The notes under the pieces: generated by a model
Told to the model about the DNA's origin: nothing
The model's database searches: none
Seen by the model: the letters and a program-made list of their open reading frames with translations, nothing else
Made by a program: the position numbers and the translations under genes
Shown here: positions 1 through 5,671 of the stretch, piece by piece
Layout: every line of letters starts with the position of its first letter
Numbering within the stretch: the first letter of the stretch is position 1
Origin: Roseburia sp.
GTDB taxonomy: Bacteria; Bacillota; Clostridia; Lachnospirales; Lachnospiraceae
DNA length: 5,798 bases
Assembly: GCA_030844625.1 (NCBI GenBank)
Contig: JAUUNJ010000176.1
Location: forward strand, 1 to 5,798
Reading direction: 5' to 3'

Positions 1-320
1 GGACTTTGGATAATGCATTTATCATTCTGGATGAAGCCCAAAATACAACACCTGCCCAGATGAAAATGTTTCTCACCCGTATAGGTTTTGGCTCCAAAGT
101 TATTGTTACCGGTGACAGAACACAGAAAGATCTGCCCCGGGATACGGTTTCCGGTTTGGAAATTGCCCTGAAGGTACTGAAAAATGTTGAGGACATAAGT
201 TTTGTGTTCCTGGACAATAACGATGTTGTGAGACATCCGCTGGTTCAGAAAATTGTAAAGGCATATGAAGACTATGACAATAAAATGGCCAATATCAGAA
301 AGGACAGAAAAAAGTCATAG
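1..320 (+). CDS. phoH: PhoH family P-loop ATPase, C-terminal part (5' truncated)
   Basis: This is the last 105 or so codons of a PhoH-like protein. The reading frame is open to the left edge, so the TTG at position 6 is an internal Leu codon, not the start. The Walker B segment [11 protein letters not shown] lies at the beginning of the fragment, with the acidic DE that in this fold coordinates Mg and activates water. It is followed by [14 protein letters not shown], the conserved [11 protein letters not shown] motif and the C-terminal signature [19 protein letters not shown], then a short Lys/Arg-rich tail ending at TAG. The Walker A motif and N-terminal region lie outside the window. PhoH proteins are cytoplasmic ATPases related to the helicase superfamily 1 core and are linked to RNA metabolism; the exact substrate is not settled. 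The gene lies 53 bases upstream of ybeY, a classic conserved pairing that supports both assignments. Confidence 0.95.
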   Translation, partial: TLDNAFIILDEAQNTTPAQMKMFLTRIGFGSKVIVTGDRTQKDLPRDTVSGLEIALKVLKNVEDISFVFLDNNDVVRHPLVQKIVKAYEDYDNKMANIRKDRKKS

Positions 321-360
321 TATACGGTATCAACAACAGGGTAAAATTAAAAATATATAA

Positions 361-366
361 AAAGGA
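361..366 (+). promoter_or_regulatory. Ribosome binding site for ybeY (fixes a GTG start)
   Basis: AAAGGA lies 7 bases before the GTG at 374. The spacing is normal, and the first in-frame ATG comes 14 codons later, inside the N-terminal segment expected for YbeY. The site therefore supports GTG as the real start. Confidence 0.7.
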
Positions 367-373
367 CAGACAA

Positions 374-874
374 GTGAATATTTATATAGAGAATGAATAC
401 AAAAATACAATAGATATGGATTACAAAAGTATTATTACATCAGTTGTCAGAGAAGCTGTAGAATTTGTGGATTGTCCTTATGAATGCGAGATTAATATTA
501 CAATCACAGATAATAATACCATTCAGGAAATCAACAGGGAACAGCGCAATATTGACAGACCTACTGATGTTTTATCGTTTCCGTTGCTCGAATATGATTC
601 GCCCGGTGATTTTACAAATGTTGAAGAGGATCTAAGCAGTTTTAACCCTGATACGGGAGAACTTCTGCTTGGAGATATTGTTATTTCTTATGACAAAGTT
701 ATTTCTCAGTCAGAAGAATATAATCATTCTGCGAAAAGGGAACTGGCATTCCTGACAGCACACAGCATGCTTCATCTTTTTGGATACGATCACATGGCAG
801 ACTCTGAGCGCATGGAAATGGAAGAAAAGCAGAATCTAATATTAAAAAATCTAGGAATTACGAGGGAAAATTAA
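374..874 (+). CDS. ybeY: Endoribonuclease YbeY (rRNA maturation factor)
   Basis: The 166-residue product has the usual family length. YbeY is a zinc-dependent single-strand endoribonuclease that acts in 16S rRNA 3'-end maturation and in 70S ribosome quality control in the cytoplasm. The diagnostic pieces are all present: the substrate-groove motif RPTDVLSFP (residues 62-70), LLLGDIVIS (97-105), and the metal-binding H-x3-H-x5-H in HSMLHLFGYDH, giving zinc ligands His130, His134 and His140. The family consensus HGxLHLxGYDH has Gly where this protein has Ser131; the ligands are unaffected. Residues 72-96 form an acidic Asp/Glu-rich loop before the LGD motif. Translation starts at GTG behind AAAGGA. 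The stop TAA overlaps the next gene's ATG by one base, which implies translational coupling. The phoH neighbour is the expected one. No frameshift or missing catalytic residue is seen. Confidence 0.96.
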   Translation: MNIYIENEYKNTIDMDYKSIITSVVREAVEFVDCPYECEINITITDNNTIQEINREQRNIDRPTDVLSFPLLEYDSPGDFTNVEEDLSSFNPDTGELLLGDIVISYDKVISQSEEYNHSAKRELAFLTAHSMLHLFGYDHMADSERMEMEEKQNLILKNLGITREN

Positions 875-1959
875 TGAACAAGACAAAGAAACTCATCATT
901 GGAATCGGAGCTGCAGTTGTAGTGGCAACATTAGCAATTGCCTGTATTCTGATTTTTGGAAAAGCAGAAAAAATTGAAAAAGAAACAGAACCTGCTACAA
1001 CTGAAACTGTAGAAGAAACAACAACAGCAGATCCGAATACAGGAAAAACACTTAGTTATCTTACCGGTGAATACGTAAGCAGCGACAGAGCAGAAAAAAG
1101 GCCGGTAGCATTGATGTATAACAATATTATTAATGCAATTCCCCATTCCGGTTTGAGCAACGCGGATATTATATATGAAGCACCTGTTGAAGGCAGTATA
1201 ACGAGACTTATGGGGATATTTGATAATTATAGTAAACTTAAAAAAATGGGTTCTGTTAGAAGCAGCAGAATATATTACTGTTATTTTGCTCTTGAATGGG
1301 ATGCTATTTACTGTCATTTTGGTCAGTCTAAATATGCTCTTGATTTTCTAAAGAGTGACCATATTGACAATGTAAGTTCCTTTAATGCCGGCAACTATTT
1401 CTTTAGAACTTCTGACAGAGTGGCACCCCACAACTGTTTCACATCAGGAGAGCAGATTAATAAGGCAATTGAACAATTGGGTTATAAGAAAAAATACGAT
1501 AAGGATTATCAGGGACATTTTAAGTTTGCAGAATATGGAAAGACCCTTGATTTGACAAGCAGCAAAGCTGCATCCAAGGTTGAAATCGGATACCGGATCA
1601 ATCAGCCTTGGTTTGAATATAACACAGAAGATGGACAGTATTACAGATTTCAGTATGGGGACAAGCATATAGACGATCAGAATAATAAACAGTTACACTG
1701 TTCAAATATTATTATTCAGTTTGTTAATGCTACCCTTTATCCGGATAATAAGAGTCTTGATATAACGCTTACAGGCAGCGGCAATGGATGGTTTATTACA
1801 AGAGGAAAAGCAGAAAAAATCACATGGAAGAAAGAACAGGCGGAAGGGCAGACTAAATATTTTGATAAGTCCGGAGAGGAAATTACTTTAAATACAGGAA
1901 AAACATGGATTTGTATGGTTCAGAGCGAATATTCTGATGAAGTAAAGATTAGTAAGTAA
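874..1959 (+). CDS. DUF3048 domain-containing (YerB-like) membrane-anchored extracytoplasmic protein
   Basis: The 361-residue protein begins with Lys-rich MNKTKK and a hydrophobic stretch at about 7-28, then a Thr/Glu-rich linker (35-53) and two globular halves. Residues about 76-215 carry the DUF3048 hallmarks: RPVALMYNN, SGLSNADIIYEAPVEGSITR (92-111), the GSVRSSRIYY segment (126-135) and RVAPHNCFTS (182-191). Residues about 235-355 resemble the DUF3048 C-terminal domain, including GSGNGWFITRGKAEKITWKK and TGKTWICMVQ. B. subtilis YerB is the best-known member, and its biochemical activity is not established. The N-terminus could be a signal anchor or a lipoprotein signal: Cys24 in LAIAC loosely fits a lipobox, but hydrophobic ILIF follows it, so a membrane anchor is favoured. 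The domain would lie outside the cytoplasmic membrane. A GAGGG site at 862-866 lies 7 bases before the ATG. Its position between ybeY and cdd is not the textbook arrangement. Confidence 0.9.
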   Translation: MNKTKKLIIGIGAAVVVATLAIACILIFGKAEKIEKETEPATTETVEETTTADPNTGKTLSYLTGEYVSSDRAEKRPVALMYNNIINAIPHSGLSNADIIYEAPVEGSITRLMGIFDNYSKLKKMGSVRSSRIYYCYFALEWDAIYCHFGQSKYALDFLKSDHIDNVSSFNAGNYFFRTSDRVAPHNCFTSGEQINKAIEQLGYKKKYDKDYQGHFKFAEYGKTLDLTSSKAASKVEIGYRINQPWFEYNTEDGQYYRFQYGDKHIDDQNNKQLHCSNIIIQFVNATLYPDNKSLDITLTGSGNGWFITRGKAEKITWKKEQAEGQTKYFDKSGEEITLNTGKTWICMVQSEYSDEVKISK

Positions 1960-1960
1960 C

Positions 1961-2353
1961 ATGACAAATAAAGAGTTAATAGATAAAGCATATGCAGCCA
2001 TGAATAAGGCTTATGCTCCTTATAGTGGTTTTAAAGTGGGAGCCGCGGCTGCTGTCGGCGATAAAATATATACCGGATGTAATATAGAGAACGCCTCTTA
2101 TGGTGCAACAATCTGTGCAGAGCGATGTGCCATTGCAAAGGCAGTAAGCGATGGTCATAAAACAATTGATAAAATTGCAATCGTAAGTTCTTCCGGTGAT
2201 TTTACAATGCCTTGTGGGATTTGCAGGCAGGTCATGTCTGAATTTATGAAAGAAGGCGTGGTTATCGTTACCGACAACAGAGAAATAAAAGAATTCCGGC
2301 TGGAGGAATTATTTCCTGCCGGTTTTTCGCTGGCTGATATGAAAGGACATTAA
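1961..2353 (+). CDS. cdd: Cytidine deaminase (homotetrameric type)
   Basis: This enzyme converts cytidine and deoxycytidine to uridine and deoxyuridine in cytoplasmic pyrimidine salvage. The 130-residue length matches the short tetrameric bacterial class (B. subtilis CDA is 136). Visible motifs are AYAPYSGFKVGAA (17-29, with substrate-stacking Phe24), TGCNIENASYG (38-48, with Asn41 and Glu43 for ribose contacts), ICAERCA (51-57, zinc ligand Cys52 and catalytic Glu54) and PCGICRQ (84-90, zinc ligands Cys85 and Cys88). The C-terminal FRLEELFPAGF corresponds to the conserved LLPGAF-type motif. All catalytic residues are intact. The ATG is separated by one base from the preceding TAA, and no good Shine-Dalgarno sequence precedes it, so translation probably depends on coupling to the DUF3048 gene. 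A terminator-like hairpin lies within its last 60 bases. Confidence 0.97.
   Translation: MTNKELIDKAYAAMNKAYAPYSGFKVGAAAAVGDKIYTGCNIENASYGATICAERCAIAKAVSDGHKTIDKIAIVSSSGDFTMPCGICRQVMSEFMKEGVVIVTDNREIKEFRLEELFPAGFSLADMKGH
2296..2327 (+). terminator. Terminator-like hairpin plus T5 inside the 3' end of cdd
   Basis: CCGGC at 2296-2300 pairs with GCCGG at 2318-2322. Past a T-T mismatch the stem continues with GGA (2302-2304) against TCC (2314-2316), and two G-T wobbles can close onto an AATTA loop. TTTTT follows directly at 2323-2327. This has the shape of an intrinsic terminator, but it lies in coding sequence for a conserved protein motif and the T-tract is short. A chance structure or a weak attenuator are both possible. 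Confidence 0.3.
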
Positions 2354-2354
2354 A

Positions 2355-4022
2355 ATGGCACAGAAATCAAACAGGAATAGTTTTATTATACAGGGAAGTA
2401 TTCTTGCTTTTGCAGGCATTCTTGTAAGAATCATCGGATTGATTTACAGAATTCCCCTTACAAGAATTCTTGGAAAAGTAGGAAATGATTATTATACGAC
2501 AGCTTATGACATATACAACGTTTTAATATTATTATCGTCACAGAGCATGCCTCTTGCAGTATCAAAAATTGTATCTGAAAAGCTGGAAAAAAAAGAATAT
2601 AAGAATTCTCATAAAGTTTTTAAAGGAGCATTATTTTATGGTCTGTTTTTAGGTGTAATTTTTGGACTTTTTGCATTTCTGGGTGCAGACTGGATTGCAA
2701 CCACCTTTTATGATACTCCTCCTGCAGCAAGAGCATTAAAGGTACTGGCACCTACAATTACCATTGTATGTGTTCTTGGTGTGGTACGCGGATATTTTCA
2801 GGGAATGGGAAATATGATTCCCACGGCAATCTCTCAGGTATTTGAGCAGATTGTAAATGCTATCGTGAGTGTTCTTGCCGCCTATGAATTAGGGGTGTAT
2901 GGTCTCTCTCTTGCAAAAATGTCAAATTTATCTGCAGATGCGTCTTCCACGCTGAAGCTTTCCTGGTCTGCCGCAGGCGGCACTCTCGGAACGTTTATGG
3001 GAGCTGTTATTGCACTTTTGATTATGATCACTATATTGTTTAGAAAATCCGGTGATATAAAAACTCAGATGACATTGGATGTATCCGGAAAGACGGACAG
3101 TTATTCCACAATTACGAAAGTGATTGTTTTTACTATAACACCGGTACTGATCAGCACAACAATATACAATATCAGTAATCTTCTGGACAATCCTATCTAT
3201 AAAAACATCAGTGGTTCCGTATTTCATGTTGCCGATTCAGTAAAATCGGCAGCCTGGGGATTATACAGCGGGCAGTACAGATTGTTAACGACAATGCCGA
3301 TTGCAATCGCTGCGGCTCTGTCAACAGCCATCGTTCCTTCCCTTGTAAGGTCCTATACCGCAAAGGATTCTGCTCAGGTTAAAAATAAAATCAGCCTGGC
3401 TCTTAAATTTGCAATGATTATTGCTTTTCCTTGTGGAATGGGGCTATCGGTACTGGGCGGTCCAATTAACAATTTCTTGTGGGCAGATGGAAGTAGGGAT
3501 ACTGCAATGATGATGATTTTCAGCATATTTACTGTCATTGCATTTTCATTATCCACCATAAGCAATGCAATATTGCAGGGAATCGACAAACTGAAAGTTC
3601 CAATTAAAAATTCAGCGATTTCTCTGGTGCTCCATCTCATGATTCTACCTGTCCTGATGCTTGTGTTTAAACTTGGAATTTATGCTGTAGTAATAGGTGA
3701 CATCACCTTTGGTGCAACTGTCTCTGTTCTTAATGCATATTCCATTAAGAAATATCTTGATTATAAACAGGACTTAAAAGAGACATTTTTAAAGCCGCTG
3801 ATTTGTTCTGCATTTATGGGAGTGGGCTGTATTCTTGTTTATTACGGAATGATCCGTCTGATTCCATATAATGCAATATGTACGCTGTCGGCAATTATTG
3901 CTGCGGTCATTATTTATGGAATTGTACTTATTGTCACAAAGACAATTACAGAAGAAGAACTGTATTCCATGCCGAAAGGTGGAGTGATTGTCAGAATTTT
4001 TAAGAAAATACGCCTATTATAG
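2355..4022 (+). CDS. SpoVB/YtgP-class lipid-linked oligosaccharide flippase (putative polysaccharide biosynthesis protein)
   Basis: The 555-residue integral membrane protein belongs to the MOP flippase superfamily. Its hydrophobic segments are consistent with about 14 transmembrane helices. The N-terminal block has the typical look of SpoVB/YtgP proteins: GSILAFAGILVRIIGLIYRI (14-33), then PLTRILG, YDIYNVLILLSSQSMPLAVS (51-70) and KIVSEKLEKKEY. The segment VRGYFQGMGNMIPTAISQVF (144-163) followed by EQIVNAI is strongly reminiscent of B. subtilis YtgP (MurJ), which flips lipid II. SpoVB is the sporulation-cortex paralogue in the same family. The sequence alone does not decide between a general lipid II flippase, a cortex flippase and an exopolysaccharide flippase. 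AAAGGA at 2342-2347, inside the end of cdd, lies 7 bases before the ATG. The usual MurJ length is roughly 500-550, so this is full length. No frameshift is seen. Downstream is a small BofC-like membrane protein, which gives weak support to an envelope or spore role. Confidence 0.9.
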   Translation: MAQKSNRNSFIIQGSILAFAGILVRIIGLIYRIPLTRILGKVGNDYYTTAYDIYNVLILLSSQSMPLAVSKIVSEKLEKKEYKNSHKVFKGALFYGLFLGVIFGLFAFLGADWIATTFYDTPPAARALKVLAPTITIVCVLGVVRGYFQGMGNMIPTAISQVFEQIVNAIVSVLAAYELGVYGLSLAKMSNLSADASSTLKLSWSAAGGTLGTFMGAVIALLIMITILFRKSGDIKTQMTLDVSGKTDSYSTITKVIVFTITPVLISTTIYNISNLLDNPIYKNISGSVFHVADSVKSAAWGLYSGQYRLLTTMPIAIAAALSTAIVPSLVRSYTAKDSAQVKNKISLALKFAMIIAFPCGMGLSVLGGPINNFLWADGSRDTAMMMIFSIFTVIAFSLSTISNAILQGIDKLKVPIKNSAISLVLHLMILPVLMLVFKLGIYAVVIGDITFGATVSVLNAYSIKKYLDYKQDLKETFLKPLICSAFMGVGCILVYYGMIRLIPYNAICTLSAIIAAVIIYGIVLIVTKTITEEELYSMPKGGVIVRIFKKIRLL

Positions 4023-4057
4023 TGTATAAAATTACCAGAAATGTAAAAAATATATGC

Positions 4058-4063
4058 AAGGAG
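4058..4063 (+). promoter_or_regulatory. Ribosome binding site that decides the start of the small membrane protein
   Basis: AAGGAG lies 9 bases before the ATG at 4073. The longer reading, beginning at GTG 4022 on the last base of the flippase stop codon, has no comparable site and would add a Lys-rich 17-residue N-terminal tail. The ATG is preferred. Confidence 0.75.
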
Positions 4064-4072
4064 TTGAAAAAG

Positions 4073-4417
4073 ATGAGTAAACGTGCATATATTTTTTGTT
4101 TCATAGTGTTTATATTAGGGTTTATTGTTGCTTATCTGGCAGGTGTTGAGTTGGGTACTTATCGATACAACACAAACCAGGATAAACAGGTAAATGTTAA
4201 TCCGGAAAAGGAAACGGAAGCGTTAACAGAGGGCTACTGGGTCAAAGCCAATAACAATAAGATTTATGTATACAAAAGCGATGGGGAAACAATTGTAGCC
4301 GAAACGGATATTGATATTTCTGAGTTTTCAAACCAAGAGAAAAAAATTCTGGAAAATGGCATATATCTTGAAAGTGCAGAAAAGCTTTTCAAATATTTGG
4401 AGGCAAACACAAGTTGA
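4073..4417 (+). CDS. Small membrane-anchored protein with BofC C-terminal-like domain
   Basis: The 114-residue product begins MSKRAYIF and has one hydrophobic segment at about 5-26, which would anchor it with the C-terminus outside. A polar linker (about 30-53) follows, then a compact domain of about 60 residues beginning at YWVKANNNKIYVYKS. Its end has the pattern DIDISEFSNQEKKILENGIY then LESAEKLFKYLEANTS. This recalls the C-terminal domain of BofC proteins, where a short beta-hairpin is followed by 'T.I....L...D...L..GI.....EEL...LE.Y.S'. In Bacillus, BofC acts between mother cell and forespore by restraining SpoIVB signalling. This gene is shorter, lacks the BofC N-terminal domain, and may not do that. 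The start is set by AAGGAG; an upstream GTG at 4022 is the alternative. It lies between a SpoVB-class flippase and a flavoprotein. The membrane topology is firmer than the BofC relation. Confidence 0.75.
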   Translation: MSKRAYIFCFIVFILGFIVAYLAGVELGTYRYNTNQDKQVNVNPEKETEALTEGYWVKANNNKIYVYKSDGETIVAETDIDISEFSNQEKKILENGIYLESAEKLFKYLEANTS

Positions 4418-4431
4418 TGTGTGAAAATAAG

Positions 4432-4459
4432 CTGGCGGTAAAAAATATTGTTCCGCCGG
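4432..4459 (+). repeat. GC-rich inverted repeat in the gap before the flavoprotein gene
   Basis: CTGGCGG (4432-4438) can pair with CCGCCGG (4453-4459) over seven positions, one of them a T-G wobble, with a 14-base A/T-rich loop. It stands out against the AT-rich gap. No T-tract follows, so it is not a standard terminator. It ends 8 bases before the GGAG site (4468-4471) of the next gene and could affect translation or mRNA stability, but nothing in the sequence proves a role. Confidence 0.4.
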
Positions 4460-4480
4460 ATTTATATGGAGTAAAATTTT

Positions 4481-5671
4481 ATGAAAGTCATAATTATAGG
4501 TGCCGGTGCCGCAGGACTGACTGCTGCCATTAAAGCGGCAGAATGCGGTGCATCTGTCACGGTTCTGGAACATGAAAATAAGCCGGGGAAAAAGATTCTT
4601 ATTACGGGAAACGGCAAATGTAATATAACAAATACCAATTTAAGTGCAGATAAGTATTATGGAAAGAAAGAATTTATTGAGAAAGTTATCCGCTCATTTA
4701 ATTGCCGGGATACAATAACCTTTTTTGAAAATATGGGTGTTGTCACAAAAGATAAAAATGGCTACATATATCCTATGAGCGATCAGGCATCCACAGTGTT
4801 AAATACACTGCGGGATACTGCTCTCAACATGGGAGTTTCAATAAAAACCAACAATTCGATTGAAAGGATTGAACAATCGGCAGATGGCTTCGACATACAT
4901 ATTGGAATTCTGCTGCATTGCGATAAATTAATTATTGCCACGGGAGGAAAGTCTTTTCCAAAGACCGGTGCTACCGGAGAAGGCTATCGGTGGGCAGAAA
5001 CCTTTGGTCATCGTATTATTACACCAAAACCGGCACTTACAGCACTTATTTGTAAAAACACTGGTTTATCAAAAGCATCCGGTGTCAGGACACGGGCAAA
5101 AATTTCTGTGATTAATCACGGAACCGTTTCAGGAAGTGATATGGGAGAGATTCAGATTACAGATTATGGTGTTTCAGGCATTCCGGTCTTTAATGTAAGC
5201 CGTCTGGCAGATACCGGTTCAAAACTCACCATAGATTTTATGCCGGATCTGGACTTTGAATACGCAGAAAAATTAATAAAAAATATAATGAAGAACCGTT
5301 GGTTCATGTCCGTTTCATCAGCTCTTAACGGTTATTTTAATGACCGTCTGATTCATGCAATTCTGGATTCGTCCAATATTGACAGAGCAATATCTGCAAA
5401 AAAAATTACAAAAGGGCAGATCCATGAACTGACCTGCCGCATAAAAGAATATACGGTTGAAGTAAAGTCGAGGCGGGGATTTGAGTTTGCCCAGGTAACA
5501 CAGGGTGGAATAGATACGGATGAAATTGACGGCAATACAATGGAATCTAAGTTAATTCATAATTTATATTTTGCGGGAGAAATAATGAATGTGGATGGGA
5601 TTTGCGGAGGGTACAATCTTCAATTTGCATGGTCCACAGGTATGATTGCAGGAGGTAATTGCCATCAATGA
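4481..5671 (+). CDS. NAD(P)/FAD-dependent oxidoreductase, HI0933 family (TIGR00275, 'aminoacetone oxidase family')
   Basis: The 396-residue flavoprotein has near-typical family length. The N-terminal Rossmann motif IIIGAGAAGL (4-13) ends in a beta-alpha-beta unit with acidic Glu30 (VTVLEHE) for the FAD ribose. Family motifs follow: GKKILITGNGKCNITN (37-52), the second dinucleotide-site segment IIATGGKSFPKTGATGEGY (151-169), ITDYGVSGIPVFNVSR (226-241) and FEFAQVTQGGI (335-345). The C-terminal FAD-closing segment is LYFAGEIMNVDGICGGYNLQ (362-381) then FAWSTG. The reaction is unknown for most members; the 'aminoacetone oxidase' label is a family name, not evidence of substrate. It is predicted to be cytoplasmic, with no signal peptide. 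GGAG at 4468-4471 lies 9 bases before the ATG. The stop TGA overlaps the next gene's ATG (ATGA), which indicates tight coupling with a second flavoprotein. Confidence 0.94.
   Translation: MKVIIIGAGAAGLTAAIKAAECGASVTVLEHENKPGKKILITGNGKCNITNTNLSADKYYGKKEFIEKVIRSFNCRDTITFFENMGVVTKDKNGYIYPMSDQASTVLNTLRDTALNMGVSIKTNNSIERIEQSADGFDIHIGILLHCDKLIIATGGKSFPKTGATGEGYRWAETFGHRIITPKPALTALICKNTGLSKASGVRTRAKISVINHGTVSGSDMGEIQITDYGVSGIPVFNVSRLADTGSKLTIDFMPDLDFEYAEKLIKNIMKNRWFMSVSSALNGYFNDRLIHAILDSSNIDRAISAKKITKGQIHELTCRIKEYTVEVKSRRGFEFAQVTQGGIDTDEIDGNTMESKLIHNLYFAGEIMNVDGICGGYNLQFAWSTGMIAGGNCHQ
5651..5655 (+). promoter_or_regulatory. Ribosome binding site for the last gene
   Basis: GGAGG inside the final codons of the preceding flavoprotein gene lies 12 bases before the ATG at 5668. 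The distance is rather long, but the site is strong. An in-frame TTG at 5659 is too close to it to be a likely start. Confidence 0.55.

Noticed and set aside
321..373. Possible promoter or terminator between phoH and ybeY
   Set aside because: The AT-rich gap has TAAAAT-like strings but no -35 partner at suitable spacing and no stem-loop with a T-tract.
931..1317. Long open frame on the minus strand opposite the DUF3048 gene
   Set aside because: It is antisense to a well-supported gene, rich in Cys, Phe and Ser as expected of a shadow frame, with no recognisable domain.
602..2207. Shared string CCGGTGATTTTACAA in ybeY (about 605-619) and cdd (about 2193-2207)
   Set aside because: A single 15-base match encoding similar GDFT residues in both genes; no flanking similarity, so coincidence is likely.
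2461..2472. Perfect palindrome CAAGAATTCTTG
   Set aside because: It lies within conserved flippase codons and has no second copy or operator-like placement.
2588..2594. A_AAA_AAA slippery heptamer in the flippase gene (codons 78-80)
   Set aside because: A -1 shift hits a stop after two codons, no stimulating structure or upstream Shine-Dalgarno is evident, and the zero frame gives a full-length family protein.
4022..4072. GTG start for the small membrane protein, overlapping the flippase stop codon
   Set aside because: The overlap is attractive, but AAGGAG at 4058 points to the ATG at 4073, and the shorter form begins right before the membrane segment as expected.
4951..4965. GTCTTT-TCC-AAAGAC hairpin
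   Set aside because: It encodes the conserved GGKSFPKTG motif and has a very short stem with no T-tract; explained by coding.
5398..5405. A8 run in the HI0933-family gene that could allow slippage
   Set aside because: The frame is intact on both sides and such runs are common in AT-rich genes; no sign of phase variation.
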